DNA from: Bacteroidota bacterium
GTDB lineage: Bacteria; Bacteroidota; Bacteroidia; Flavobacteriales; Weeksellaceae
Length of the DNA: 64,000 bases
Assembly (NCBI GenBank): GCA_023393915.1
Contig: JAEXBS010000096.1
Span: 186,001 to 250,000 of the forward strand
Direction of reading: 5' to 3'
The notes beneath the pieces are model-generated. The model was not told where the DNA came from. It searched no databases and saw nothing but the letters and a program-made list of their open reading frames with translations. Position 1 is the stretch's first letter; each line of letters opens with the position of its first letter. This document shows positions 34,314 through 44,163 of this stretch, one piece after another. Position numbers and translations under genes: made by a program.

Positions 34314-35543
34314 TTATACTAAACTGTTTTTGTCCGTGTAGTTGAGTTTAAAAAAGATGGCTGTCATTATGGAGAAAGCAAGTAATGACGATCCACCATA
34401 ACTGAAGTAAGGTAAAGGGATTCCCACAGTAGGAAACAGTCCCATTACCATACCGATGTTTATTGAAAAGTGCAATAATAGTATGGAGGCAAAACAATAG
34501 CCAAAAACCCTGTTGAAGTGTGTTTTTTGCCTTTCCGCTAAATAATAGATTCTTCCAATATATAGGGAGTAGGCTATTAATAGTAATGCACTGCCAAAGA
34601 AGCCCCATTCTTCTCCCACGGTACAAAAGATGTAGTCGGTTTCTTGCTCGGGTACAAATTTACCTTGAGTAACCGATCCCTGCTGGTAACCTTTTCCCCA
34701 AAATCCACCGGATCCTATGGCAGTTTTAGAATAGAGTAAGTTATAACCTGAGGTATCCCGAAACGCTCTTTCTCCTTTGTATAACACCTCAATACGCTCT
34801 CTTTGGTGCTTCGGTAGTTTTTCTAGTACAGTAGGTGTGGCGAATGAAAGAAGACTGAGAAAGGCAAACGATACCGTTATTTTAATAATTGTTATAATGT
34901 TCCATTGAATTTTTCTACTGTTAAAAAGTAGGAAAAGTCCTCCCAGGGAAAGTAGGGTAATTACTACGTAAAGAGGGTTAATAGCTATGGAAACAAGGAA
35001 GACCGCGGCCAAAATAGCAATGATTCCAAAAAACCATCCTGTTAATCCTTCCCGATATAGAGCAATAAAAAAAGCACCGAAAACCAGCAGAGAACCGACA
35101 TCGGGTATTGCGAGAACAACCACTGCAGGAAATGTGATAATGGCAATTGCAGTATAAAGACTCCTTCGTATTTTAATGTTGAAATGCGGTCCACTGACGT
35201 AATTTGCAAGCATAAGAGCTGTGCCTATTTTTGCAAACTCAACGGGTTGCATGGTAATGGATCCAAATTTATACCAGTTCTTTTGTCCTAGGATTTCGGT
35301 TCCAAATGGAAATAATCCGACAAGTAGTAGGACGCCGCCCAAATAGAAAATACCGGCCATATTCTCAAAGAACTTGGTTCGCATTACAAAAATGATAATC
35401 CCCAATGCTAGCGCGATACACAAAAAGATTAATTGTTTTTTTCCCAGTGCAGGGTCTACACTGTAAATATTAGCTACCGCAAATAAACATATCATTAGGT
35501 AGAGAAGAATACCTAATCGATCAAGTCCTTGAGTCCATTTCAT
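34314..35543 (-). CDS. rodA: Rod shape-determining protein RodA (SEDS glycosyltransferase)
   Basis: This 409-aa protein has about ten membrane helices. Conserved SEDS motifs include AIPDVGSLLVFGAFF and, near the C-terminus, GLFPTVGIPLPYFSYGGSS. RodA polymerises peptidoglycan glycan strands together with PBP2 in the elongasome. Its start overlaps the PBP2 stop by 4 bp. It is the last gene of the mreB-mreC-mreD-PBP2-rodA operon. Confidence 0.95.
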   Translation of the reverse strand: MKWTQGLDRLGILLYLMICLFAVANIYSVDPALGKKQLIFLCIALALGIIIFVMRTKFFENMAGIFYLGGVLLLVGLFPFGTEILGQKNWYKFGSITMQPVEFAKIGTALMLANYVSGPHFNIKIRRSLYTAIAIITFPAVVVLAIPDVGSLLVFGAFFIALYREGLTGWFFGIIAILAAVFLVSIAINPLYVVITLLSLGGLFLLFNSRKIQWNIITIIKITVSFAFLSLLSFATPTVLEKLPKHQRERIEVLYKGERAFRDTSGYNLLYSKTAIGSGGFWGKGYQQGSVTQGKFVPEQETDYIFCTVGEEWGFFGSALLLIAYSLYIGRIYYLAERQKTHFNRVFGYCFASILLLHFSINIGMVMGLFPTVGIPLPYFSYGGSSLLAFSIMTAIFFKLNYTDKNSLV

Positions 35544-37555
35544 CTGCCTTGCTTTTTTGGGGTTTTGCGCTCGTTTAGTCGGGTTTTTAAGGAATCCCGG
35601 AGATAAACTAATTGGTCTCTTTTGCGTCCGGACGGCAAAAATCTTAAACTGTCTTCAATTCCTGCTACGCGAAGCGAATCCTTGTTTGGTTCTTTGTAAA
35701 CGCCTTTTCTTTTTTGATCTTCTATCCATTGCCTGCGGTACTCGCCCATAAAACTTGCGTTAATCATTCGATCATAAAGGTGGGTTCTTTTAATTGTTCC
35801 AGTGAGGTACTTCTCTGCAATGAGCGTGCTGGCAGGTCCAGCCCAGGTGGAACCGAATCCAGCATGTTCGTATAAAGCTACTACAACAATCTTCGGATTG
35901 TCTTTAGGAGCTATCATGACATAAACACTATTGTCTTTGCCTTGGGGAACTTGAGCGGTTCCAGTTTTGGCTAATTGGGTGAAGTCCGGGCTTTGCAGTC
36001 CTCGTGCTGTTCCTGCAAGAACCACCTGCTCCATTCCCTTCAAGATCGGTTCAAAGTGTTTAGCATCCACTAGCGTTTTGTGCTTCACTTTAAATCTAGG
36101 ATCTGGGTTGGGTTTTCCATCAATCGCCTTAACTATATGAGGAGTATAATAGAATCCTTTGTTTGCAATAGCGGCCATCCCATTGGCTAGTTGAAGGGGA
36201 GTGAGCATGACATCTCCCTGTCCCATACCGTTAAAGACCGCTCCTGTCGAAAGTGGGCTCCAGTTTTTTGTCTTCGCTCTTCTTTCGTAGAATTCACCAC
36301 TTGGGATTCGCCCTGGAACTCCGGTGGCTAAATCGTTGTTGAGATAATCTCCAAATCCGAAACTCAACATTATTTTTTTCCATTCATTAACACCTTTGGA
36401 AGGGTTTCCTGGATATTTATTTACGATAGCTAAAAAGGCATAGGAGAAATAACAGTTACTGGATACTTGAATCGAGCGTATTAATGGATCGGCACCGCCA
36501 TGACCTTTAATTCTTAAACCTTTGTAATTAAATCCACCTCCGCAAGGGAATATTGTGTTTTCGTCAATAAGTCCCATTTGCATAGCGGCCAATGCGGTAA
36601 ACATTTTAAATGTTGAGCCGGGCATGTGCGCAGATTGTGTCGAGCGGTCGAACATGGGCATGTTGAATGTGTCTCCCAGTAAAGAGTTGATGTTCTTTGA
36701 TTTATCGGGGCCTGTAAAAAGGTTAGGGTCTATATCAGGTCCGGTAGCAAGTACTAGAATTTCACCGTTATTCGGGTCTAATGCAACAATAGCACCTCTT
36801 TTATTAACCATCATTTCCTCTGCAATTCGTTGGAGATCATAGTCGATTGTTAAGGTAAGGTCCTTTCCGGTCTCTACATCAACGTCCAACTCACCGTCTT
36901 TATACGGGCCAATGCTTCTGAGTTTAATGTCTTTTTGGATGTACCGAATACCTTTAACGCCTCTTAGCTCTTTTTCATAGGATTTTTCAACGCCCGATTT
37001 ACCAATATTATCTCCAGGTAAATAGTATAGAGAATCTTTTTTAATATCATTGTCGTTCACTTCGTTAGTGTAACCTAGAAGGTTTCCAGAAGTGCTTACT
37101 TCGTATTGACGTTGTGGTCTTTGAACAATTGAAAACGCAGGATATTTGAAAATAATTTCTTGTATTCTTGCAATTTTTTCACGGCTGATGTTTTTCATAA
37201 ACGTCATAGGTGTCATGCGTGAATAGTATCTTTCCTGTTTTATTGAATCCAGCATATGAGAAAATTTTGCTGGTGTGATTTGCATAAGGTCACAGAAGGC
37301 TATTGTGTCAAAATCAGGTTTTAGTAATGCATGCGTCAATGAGATCTCGTAGGAAGGTTGGTTCCCAACTAGAATCTTTCCATTTCTATCAAAAATGATT
37401 CCTCGTTGAGGTATAATGTATTCTGTTTTTATTGAGGTATTTGCTGCGTTTAGTGCATACCGATCGGTCAGTAGTTGTAAATAGGCAAGCCTTGCAACAA
37501 AAATTGTTACAATAACAGTTAAAAAAAGACTTATTTTTAGGTACTGAGATTTCAC
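35540..37555 (-). CDS. mrdA: Penicillin-binding protein 2 (elongasome transpeptidase)
   Basis: The product is 671 aa. An N-terminal membrane anchor (5-23) leads to the PBP dimerisation domain (IIPQRGIIFDRNG), then the transpeptidase domain with catalytic SxxK in PGSTFKMF (near residue 315), SxN in SSNCYF (near 366) and KTGT in LAKTGTAQ (near 532). It crosslinks peptidoglycan with RodA during cell elongation. A basic, Lys/Arg-rich tail of about 60 residues ends the protein. It overlaps mreD by 4 bp. Confidence 0.95.
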   Translation of the reverse strand: MKSQYLKISLFLTVIVTIFVARLAYLQLLTDRYALNAANTSIKTEYIIPQRGIIFDRNGKILVGNQPSYEISLTHALLKPDFDTIAFCDLMQITPAKFSHMLDSIKQERYYSRMTPMTFMKNISREKIARIQEIIFKYPAFSIVQRPQRQYEVSTSGNLLGYTNEVNDNDIKKDSLYYLPGDNIGKSGVEKSYEKELRGVKGIRYIQKDIKLRSIGPYKDGELDVDVETGKDLTLTIDYDLQRIAEEMMVNKRGAIVALDPNNGEILVLATGPDIDPNLFTGPDKSKNINSLLGDTFNMPMFDRSTQSAHMPGSTFKMFTALAAMQMGLIDENTIFPCGGGFNYKGLRIKGHGGADPLIRSIQVSSNCYFSYAFLAIVNKYPGNPSKGVNEWKKIMLSFGFGDYLNNDLATGVPGRIPSGEFYERRAKTKNWSPLSTGAVFNGMGQGDVMLTPLQLANGMAAIANKGFYYTPHIVKAIDGKPNPDPRFKVKHKTLVDAKHFEPILKGMEQVVLAGTARGLQSPDFTQLAKTGTAQVPQGKDNSVYVMIAPKDNPKIVVVALYEHAGFGSTWAGPASTLIAEKYLTGTIKRTHLYDRMINASFMGEYRRQWIEDQKRKGVYKEPNKDSLRVAGIEDSLRFLPSGRKRDQLVYLRDSLKTRLNERKTPKKQGR

Positions 37556-38058
37556 ACGTTCTGTTTAATTCTAAAGATCATAGCATAGAGGAGGATGAAA
37601 ATAAAAGAAATCAAGCTCGTAGCTAATATATTGAAAAGAATTTCATGAAGGCGACTCAGTTTAAAGAATTCTAAAGATTGAACGGCTAGCTGATGAATAA
37701 GTATGCTGGATAATATAAAAAACAAAAACTGACTCCATTGTAAAGATTGAAAGGAAAAGAAATCAGTGGATGTTTCGGTGGAAGTTCTAAAAATAACCGT
37801 TCTAAAGTAGGCAATTAGAGTAGTAGCAAATGCGTTGATGCCCCAAGTTCCTAAAAAGGCATCAATAGAAAGTCCTAGAATAAAACTAAGTCCAAGGAAA
37901 AGATATCTACTCCGAAAAAAAGGGTGGAACATGACAAATACAGGATATAATACAGGAGTGTATTTGCCAAACAAAGTAATTCTATTGAGCAAGAATATTT
38001 GCAATGCTACTAAAAAAGCAATGAGTAGAATATCGCTAACAATACTTTTGCTAATCAT
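37552..38058 (-). CDS. mreD: Rod shape-determining protein MreD
   Basis: This 168-aa protein has five to six hydrophobic helices and little else, as expected of MreD. The identification rests mainly on its place between mreC and the PBP2 gene, with 4- to 8-bp overlaps on both sides, and on segments such as LGLSIDAFLGTWGINAF. It stabilises the MreB-MreC-RodA-PBP2 complex in the inner membrane. Confidence 0.88.
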   Translation of the reverse strand: MISKSIVSDILLIAFLVALQIFLLNRITLFGKYTPVLYPVFVMFHPFFRSRYLFLGLSFILGLSIDAFLGTWGINAFATTLIAYFRTVIFRTSTETSTDFFSFQSLQWSQFLFFILSSILIHQLAVQSLEFFKLSRLHEILFNILATSLISFIFILLYAMIFRIKQNV

Positions 38059-38902
38059 CTCGTCTGATTTGGGCTTTTAATGTATCTTGAATTTGCGTTA
38101 CTTCTTCCTTTTGCAAATTGCGAACTACATAAATTTTGTTAAGTTTTCCCATGGGCTCACTGAGTTCTACAGAAATATCCCAATAACCTGTTTTCTGGTC
38201 TACCTGGTATCCTGCAACAGTCCCTACAGTGATTCCTTTTGGAAAGATCGCTGATTTACCATCGGTAATAACAGTATCGCCAACACTTAAAGGTACGTAC
38301 TTGGGGATATCTTGTAAATGCATGATCCGTGGATCTTCTCCTTTCCAATAAAGAGTACCAAAATAACCGGACTTTTTAAGAGCGGCATTGATTTTTATCT
38401 TTCGCGTACTAATAACGGATTGAACTAAACTGTATTTGTTGGTTGTGTTTACAACAATTCCAGCAATTCCCTGTGGAGCAATCACACCCATTTGTGGACG
38501 GACTCCATGTAATTTCCCTCGGTTAATCGTAAAATAGTTGTCGCCGCGGTTTATACTATTGTAAACAATCTCACCGTCAAGAATGGAATACATCTGTACT
38601 GATCCCATGGTATCTTTGACCCTAGTTAAACGAGCTTTTGTACTACCTTGCTTCCCATATAGTTCTTCTAGAAGAGCTTTATTCTGGGCGGTTAATGCTT
38701 CGTTCGTTTCTTTTAGTTTTAGGTACGAGGTTCCTTCATCGATATATCCTGAAACCATGGAGTTTGCCGCTGTAATTCGTGCGGCAAGCCAACTCTGTTG
38801 CATGGAATTACGAGTGAAAATCAGAATTAAAGCGATGATTTGTAAGACTATAAAGAAGAAGAAAAGTGAATTCTTCGAAAATAATCTCAGCAAAAATCCC
38901 AT
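38051..38902 (-). CDS. mreC: Rod shape-determining protein MreC
   Basis: The product is 283 aa. A single membrane helix (about 12-30) is followed by a coiled coil (about 58-85) and a beta-rich periplasmic domain with NRGKLHGVRPQMGVIAPQGIAGIVV (split motif, about 130-155) and DTVITDGKSAIFPKGI. MreC links MreB filaments to the peptidoglycan synthases. The gene lies 29 bp after mreB and overlaps mreD by 8 bp. Confidence 0.93.
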   Translation of the reverse strand: MGFLLRLFSKNSLFFFFIVLQIIALILIFTRNSMQQSWLAARITAANSMVSGYIDEGTSYLKLKETNEALTAQNKALLEELYGKQGSTKARLTRVKDTMGSVQMYSILDGEIVYNSINRGDNYFTINRGKLHGVRPQMGVIAPQGIAGIVVNTTNKYSLVQSVISTRKIKINAALKKSGYFGTLYWKGEDPRIMHLQDIPKYVPLSVGDTVITDGKSAIFPKGITVGTVAGYQVDQKTGYWDISVELSEPMGKLNKIYVVRNLQKEEVTQIQDTLKAQIRRDD

Positions 38903-38931
38903 CCCAAAAATGTCAAATGTTTGTTAGTGTT

Positions 38932-39957
38932 TTAGCGGATAAGGAAATTGAACTTATCCATGTTTTTCAAGGCTATCCCTGTTCCTCTTACTACGGCCCT
39001 TAGTGGGTCTTCTGCTACAAATACTGGAAGTCCAGTTTTGCGGTGCAAACGATCTGCTAGGCCTCTTAGAAGTGCTCCTCCACCAGCTAGGTAAATGCCC
39101 GTTTTGTAAATATCAGCTGCAAGCTCTGGCGGCGTCAAAGAAAGCGTCTCCATGACGGCATCTTCAATTCGTATGATGGATTTATCTAGTGCCCGGGCAA
39201 TTTCTTTATAGCCTACCATGATTTCTTTTGGCTTTCCAGTAATTAGGTCTCTACCTTGCACAGGAATATCCTCAATGTCTACGTCCAATTCTTCGACCGC
39301 AGATCCAACTTCAATTTTCACCCTTTCCGCCGTCCTTTCTCCAATGTAAAGATTGTGGTGGGTTCTTAAATAATAGGCAATGTCACTAGTAAATACGTCC
39401 CCCGCTATTTTAACAGATTTGTCGCAAACAATTCCTCCTAAAGCAACCACTGCAATCTCTGTGGTTCCTCCACCTATATCAATAATCATGTTACCTTCTG
39501 GCTTTTGTACATCAATACCTACTCCGATTGCTGCTGCCATTGGCTCATATATTAAGCGAACTTCTTTAGCGTTAACTTTTTGTGCCGAATCTCTTACGGC
39601 TCTTTTCTCAACCTCTGTGATTCCAGATGGAATACAGATCACAATTTTCAAGGCAGGTTGAATTAATTTTCCTTTGATTCCTGGAATTTGTTTAATGAAT
39701 TCCTTTATCATGTGCTCAGAAGCATGGAAGTCTGCAATAACACCGTCTTTCAATGGACGGATAGTTCTAATATCTTCGTGCGTTTTCCCTTGCATGTGTT
39801 TGGCTTGTTCACCTACTGCAATGGGTTTTCCCGATTGCCTTTCGATGGCCACAATAGAGGGTTGGTCAATAACGATCTTGTTATTATGTATAATTAGTGT
39901 GTTAGCAGTACCCAAGTCAATCGCAATTTCTTGCGTGAACATATCAAATAAACCCAT
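38932..39957 (-). CDS. mreB: Rod shape-determining protein MreB (actin-like)
   Basis: I use the ATG at 39957 (341 aa), giving GLFDMFTQEIAIDLGTANT, the standard MreB start; the frame also continues to a TTG at 39966. Phosphate-binding motifs IDLGTANTLI (about 13-22) and IDIGGGTTEIAV (about 160-171) and the adenosine motif AGGGALLRGL (about 293-302) are present. MreB filaments place the elongation machinery. The operon implies a rod-shaped cell. Confidence 0.96.
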   Translation of the reverse strand: MGLFDMFTQEIAIDLGTANTLIIHNNKIVIDQPSIVAIERQSGKPIAVGEQAKHMQGKTHEDIRTIRPLKDGVIADFHASEHMIKEFIKQIPGIKGKLIQPALKIVICIPSGITEVEKRAVRDSAQKVNAKEVRLIYEPMAAAIGVGIDVQKPEGNMIIDIGGGTTEIAVVALGGIVCDKSVKIAGDVFTSDIAYYLRTHHNLYIGERTAERVKIEVGSAVEELDVDIEDIPVQGRDLITGKPKEIMVGYKEIARALDKSIIRIEDAVMETLSLTPPELAADIYKTGIYLAGGGALLRGLADRLHRKTGLPVFVAEDPLRAVVRGTGIALKNMDKFNFLIR

Positions 39958-39981
39958 TTCTTCCAATAAAATTTAAGATTA

Positions 39982-39989
39982 CAAAGATA
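39982..39989 (-). promoter_or_regulatory. Candidate -7 element of the mre operon
   Basis: On the minus strand TATCTTTG lies 24 bp before the mreB ATG. There is no TTG at the ideal spacing. Confidence 0.42.
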
Positions 39990-40134
39990 TACATTTAGAG
40001 CCATTATCGAAATTGATACAATCAATATTTGGTTAAAATTTTATTAAACTTTAGCAAAAAAACTCTTAAATCAAAAGCTTTTAGCCTTCGTTTTGTGATG
40101 ACTTTGCTCATAGTGGTATTAATTTAAAAAGAGC

Positions 40135-40142
40135 TAAATTTG
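40135..40142 (+). promoter_or_regulatory. Candidate -7 element of the hem operon
   Basis: TAAATTTG ends 12 bp before the hemA ATG at 40155. It favours that ATG over an in-frame TTG at 40140, which would overlap the promoter. Confidence 0.45.
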
Positions 40143-40154
40143 CGTTTGTTTATT

Positions 40155-41429
40155 ATGCCACACAGTAGTAATTTACATCAAACGTCTAATTTTGCAGTTT
40201 TGAGCGTTAGTTTCGAAAAGGCAGATGCAAAAACACGTGGAAAATTCGCCTTCTTTGACGAACATGTGAAGGAGTTCGTTAACCGGATTCATGATGAGAA
40301 TCTAGGTGATGCCTTTGTTGTTTCCACATGCAACCGTACCGAAATCTATACCACAACACCGAACTATTTGCAGATTGCTGAGCAGTACTGCAAAGCTGTT
40401 GATGTGGATATGATTGATTTTATGAAATATGCTGATGTACTTAAGGAAGAACAGGCATTAAATCATCTTTTCCGAGTAGCTGCTGGATTAGAGAGTCAAA
40501 TCTTAGGAGATTTTGAGATTATCGGTCAAATCAAAAATGCATACAATCGATTTAAAAAAGAAAAATCGAAGTCCAACCCCTATTTGGAAAGAGCAATAAA
40601 CTCTGCGATTCAAATTTCCAAAAGGATAAAAAACGAAACGGGAATTTCTATTGGAGCAGCCTCTGTTTCTTATGCGGCGGTGCACTACATACTTAATTCT
40701 CAGACGCAACTCTCGGGAAAAAACATTCTGCTTCTTGGCGTGGGAGAAATCGGTCAAAATACGGTAGAAAATTTAGTAAAGCACATATACCAACCCAAAG
40801 TTAAAATAGCAAACCGTACTAGTGAAATTGCGGAAAAGATTGCTCTGAAATACGATATCCCTTACGTGGAGTTTGATCGTATTGAGGAAGAGTTAAAGCA
40901 AACTGATATTCTCATTGTTGCAACGGGAGCCCAAAACCCTATTATAAAAAAGGAGCATTTCTCCTTGTCCCGACCTATGCTAGTCATTGACCTTTCCATT
41001 CCAAACAACGTGGAAGCAGAGGTAGGTGAACTGCCAGGAATAGAGAGAGTTGATGTCGATATGCTTTCAAAGCATATTGAACAAACCATGGCGCAGAGGA
41101 AAAAGGAAATTCCTAAAGCTGAAAGAATCATTCGGGATATGACTAGTGATTTTATCGAATGGGAACAGAAACGTAAGATGGCTCCTGCAATTCATCATTT
41201 CAAGGCAGTTTTGAAGAATATGGAACGCAATGAAATGCATAATATACACAAAAAGCATCGCTATATTGCAGTAGAGGACATGGAGCTTAGCGATAAGCTT
41301 GTTCAAAAGATCACAAATCGATTTGCCAAATACATTATTGATAATCCTTCAAGAGCTGCAGAAATTAGTCAATTGATGCACGAGATGTTTGTCGAACAGC
41401 CAAATAAAGAATTCAATGAAAAGCATTAA
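40155..41429 (+). CDS. hemA: Glutamyl-tRNA reductase
   Basis: The ATG at 40155 gives 424 aa. The catalytic Cys is in VVSTCNRTEIY (near residue 52), AAGLESQILGDFEI follows, and the NADPH-binding motif is LLLGVGEIGQNT (near 195). The enzyme reduces glutamyl-tRNA to glutamate-1-semialdehyde, the first committed step of C5-pathway tetrapyrrole synthesis. It is the first gene of hemA-hemC-hemD-hemE and overlaps hemC by 14 bp. Confidence 0.95.
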   Translation: MPHSSNLHQTSNFAVLSVSFEKADAKTRGKFAFFDEHVKEFVNRIHDENLGDAFVVSTCNRTEIYTTTPNYLQIAEQYCKAVDVDMIDFMKYADVLKEEQALNHLFRVAAGLESQILGDFEIIGQIKNAYNRFKKEKSKSNPYLERAINSAIQISKRIKNETGISIGAASVSYAAVHYILNSQTQLSGKNILLLGVGEIGQNTVENLVKHIYQPKVKIANRTSEIAEKIALKYDIPYVEFDRIEEELKQTDILIVATGAQNPIIKKEHFSLSRPMLVIDLSIPNNVEAEVGELPGIERVDVDMLSKHIEQTMAQRKKEIPKAERIIRDMTSDFIEWEQKRKMAPAIHHFKAVLKNMERNEMHNIHKKHRYIAVEDMELSDKLVQKITNRFAKYIIDNPSRAAEISQLMHEMFVEQPNKEFNEKH

Positions 41430-42324
41430 GATTGGAACGCGTAATTCCCCACTAGCACTGTGGCAAGCCCGAGAAGTCGCAAGACACTTGCAGAACTTGA
41501 ATTACACCACCGAAATTGTACCGGTGGTTTCTTCAGGAGACAAGCAGCTCGATGCGCCACTCTATCAGATGGGTATTACGGGAGTTTTCACGCGTGATTT
41601 GGATCAAGCCTTACTAGATGGCCAAGTAGATTTGGCGGTCCATTCCCTCAAAGATGTACCGACGCTACTGCCCGAGGGATTAGCACTTTTCGGCTATTTG
41701 AAAAGAGACTTTCCTCAGGATGTATTGGTGCGTGCATCTCAAGCTAAAAATAAATCGCTAAACGAATTAAAAGTAGCTACAAGCAGTCTAAGACGCCGTG
41801 CGTTTTGGGCAGAAAAATTCCCTAATGCAGAATTCACCGATATTCGGGGTAATGTTCAAACTCGACTCGATAAGCTGGAAAATGGGATTGCTGATGCGAC
41901 ACTTTTTTCCAAGGCGGGATTAGAACGTTTGAATCTTTCCATCGAATTTGAAGATATAGACTTTATGTTATCTGCTCCAGGTCAGGGTGTTGTGACTTTC
42001 GCGGGGAGAAAGGCAGATACAGAATTAAAAGAGATCCTTGCGGATTTAAATCATAAAGAAACACAGATCTGTGTGGAGATAGAAAGAGCTTTTCTCTCTA
42101 CATTAGAGGGAGGCTGCACTGCACCGATTGGAGCTTATGCTGAATATCTAGGGGATAGAATCCGATTTCATGGAAAAATTTGTTCCCTGGAAGGAAGGGA
42201 ATCCATCGAAATAGAGGAGTCTTTGCCTGGCGATGCTACCGAATTAGAGGGTAGAAAATTGGCCGAGCGCTTTTTAGAACAGGGAGCTCGGGAGATTATG
42301 GCAAAGATCAAGCCTAGATTATAG
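41416..42324 (+). CDS. hemC: Hydroxymethylbilane synthase (porphobilinogen deaminase)
   Basis: The ATG at 41416 gives 302 aa, beginning KSIKIGTRNSPLALWQA. The dipyrromethane cofactor attaches to the Cys in LEGGCTAPIGA (near residue 236), and HSLKDVP holds conserved substrate-binding residues. The enzyme joins four porphobilinogen units. The start lies inside the hemA 3' end (14-bp overlap). Confidence 0.95.
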   Translation: MKSIKIGTRNSPLALWQAREVARHLQNLNYTTEIVPVVSSGDKQLDAPLYQMGITGVFTRDLDQALLDGQVDLAVHSLKDVPTLLPEGLALFGYLKRDFPQDVLVRASQAKNKSLNELKVATSSLRRRAFWAEKFPNAEFTDIRGNVQTRLDKLENGIADATLFSKAGLERLNLSIEFEDIDFMLSAPGQGVVTFAGRKADTELKEILADLNHKETQICVEIERAFLSTLEGGCTAPIGAYAEYLGDRIRFHGKICSLEGRESIEIEESLPGDATELEGRKLAERFLEQGAREIMAKIKPRL

Positions 42325-42361
42325 CTAGGGAGTTAAGGGAATTAAGAGGAAAGGGGAAGGA

Positions 42362-43045
42362 ATGAATGTTTTATTTACAAAGAAGGGTCTGGATCGAAAA
42401 CTGATTTCCCAGCTGTTTGGAGATCGTTATTCCTACGATTTTACTGAGGTAATCAAAATCAATGCGCTTACTGTTGAGCCTTTTGCTTTGAAGAACTACT
42501 CTTTAATTTTCACAAGTGTTAATGGGGTAGACTCTTTTTTTGATAATGGATTCCACCTCAATGAGGTATTTACAGAGAAAGACTACAACAAAGTCTATGT
42601 TGTAGGTCCCAAGACAAAGAACGCACTTCGAAAAAGAGGTTTTGGAACATTTAAAGTTTGTAGGCATGCACAAGAACTAAGTGAATTTTTAGTTCAAAAT
42701 GCGCAAGGGGAAAGGCTTTTGCATTTTTGTGGTAATTTATCATTGGACATTTTAGATCCACTGCGACCCTTGCAAAACATTCAGTACCGAAAAATTCCTG
42801 TTTACGAGACGCAATTACTTTATCCTAAAGTACAAACTCCTTACGATGCCGTCGTGTTTTTTTCTCCCAGTGGAGTGAGAAGCTTTATTGCCGAAAACTC
42901 CATTGACAATAAAATTCTTTTTACTATAGGACATACGACTCAGAACGAATTAGAAAAACATACACACTTGCCGATTTATGCCAGTGAAGAAAGCAATTTT
43001 CAAGATTTGATGGAAGTGATCGTAAACCGGCTTAATAAATTATGA
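42362..43045 (+). CDS. hemD: Uroporphyrinogen-III synthase (HemD paralogue 2, in the hem operon)
   Basis: The product is 227 aa. Its two-lobed HemD pattern is shown by LIFTSVNGVDSFF (about 46-58), VYVVGPKTKNAL and VVFFSPSGVRSFI (about 163-175), followed by TIGHTTQNEL. Its place between hemC and hemE makes it the main candidate for uroporphyrinogen III formation. Its stop overlaps the hemE start by 4 bp. Confidence 0.88.
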   Translation: MNVLFTKKGLDRKLISQLFGDRYSYDFTEVIKINALTVEPFALKNYSLIFTSVNGVDSFFDNGFHLNEVFTEKDYNKVYVVGPKTKNALRKRGFGTFKVCRHAQELSEFLVQNAQGERLLHFCGNLSLDILDPLRPLQNIQYRKIPVYETQLLYPKVQTPYDAVVFFSPSGVRSFIAENSIDNKILFTIGHTTQNELEKHTHLPIYASEESNFQDLMEVIVNRLNKL

Positions 43046-44082
43046 AACCTTCGATTATGATAAAAAACGATTTGTACCTCAAGGCTTTAAGAGGAGAAAC
43101 CGTGGAGAGGCCACCGGTTTGGATGATGAGACAAGCAGGTAGGTATTTGCCTGAATTTATGGCACTTCGAGATAAGTACGACTTTTTCACTCGATGTCAA
43201 ACTCCAGAATTAGCTGCAGAAATTACAGTGCAGCCCATTCGTAGATTTCCTTTAGATGCGGCAATTTTATTCTCCGATATATTAGTAGTGCCTCAAGCCA
43301 TGGGAATTCCTTTTGAAATGAAGGAAGGTGTCGGACCTTGGCTCGAGGATCCTATTAGAACGACAAAGCAAGTGGAGGATATCCAAGTACCTGACATTGA
43401 TGAAACGTTGGGTTATGTGATGGATGCCATAGAACTTACCCTTGAAAAATTGGATAATTCCATTCCGCTCATCGGTTTTGCAGGTTCTCCTTGGACCATT
43501 CTATGTTATTGTGTGGAAGGAAAAGGAAGTAAAGCTTTTGATATTGCCAAATCTTTTTGTTTTCAACATCCTGAATCAGCCCATCTATTATTAGATAAAA
43601 TTACTGAAACTACCATTACATATCTGAAAAGAAAAGTCACTAAAGGCGTTTCTGCAGTACAAATCTTTGATTCATGGGGTGGTATGCTTTCCCCAAGTGA
43701 TTATCAGGAATTTTCATGGAAATACATTAACCGTATCGTTGAAGAACTTAGTCAAATTACGCAAGTGATTGTTTTTGGTAAAGGATGCTGGTTTGCTTTG
43801 GATGAAATGGCTAAGTCCAAAGCCAGTGCACTTGGAGTAGATTGGACTGTAAGCCCAGAAATTGCGAGAAAGCTGGTGGGTCCAAACATGACTCTACAAG
43901 GAAACTTTGATCCTGCAAGATTGCATTCTTCACCAAAAGTAATTCGTGAGAAAGTGCACGAAATGATAGATCGCTTCACTCCTCAGCGTTATATCGCGAA
44001 TTTAGGACACGGTATTCTGCCTAATATTCCACTCGAGAATGCAGAGGCCTTTATTCGAGCGGTAGTTGAATATAAAGGTTAA
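43042..44082 (+). CDS. hemE: Uroporphyrinogen decarboxylase
   Basis: The product is 346 aa. It has the signature RPPVWMMRQAGRYLPEF (about 20-36) and the second conserved block GFAGSPWTILCYCVEG (about 145-160), plus FDSWGGMLSP. The enzyme converts uroporphyrinogen III to coproporphyrinogen III in the cytoplasm. It ends the hem operon and a terminator follows. The start overlaps hemD. Confidence 0.96.
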   Translation: MKPSIMIKNDLYLKALRGETVERPPVWMMRQAGRYLPEFMALRDKYDFFTRCQTPELAAEITVQPIRRFPLDAAILFSDILVVPQAMGIPFEMKEGVGPWLEDPIRTTKQVEDIQVPDIDETLGYVMDAIELTLEKLDNSIPLIGFAGSPWTILCYCVEGKGSKAFDIAKSFCFQHPESAHLLLDKITETTITYLKRKVTKGVSAVQIFDSWGGMLSPSDYQEFSWKYINRIVEELSQITQVIVFGKGCWFALDEMAKSKASALGVDWTVSPEIARKLVGPNMTLQGNFDPARLHSSPKVIREKVHEMIDRFTPQRYIANLGHGILPNIPLENAEAFIRAVVEYKG

Positions 44083-44097
44083 ACGATAGTATTTTAG

Positions 44098-44130
44098 AAA
44101 GGCCTTACTTTAAAGTATAGGCCTTTTTTA
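44098..44130. terminator. Terminator after the hem operon
   Basis: An 8-bp stem AAAGGCCT/AGGCCTTT (44098-44105 with 44119-44126) is followed by a T-run. It lies between convergent hemE and the exo/endonuclease-family gene and probably serves both. Confidence 0.75.
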
Positions 44131-44163
44131 TGCGATAAATTTAATTCCTCTAAATCGATACGG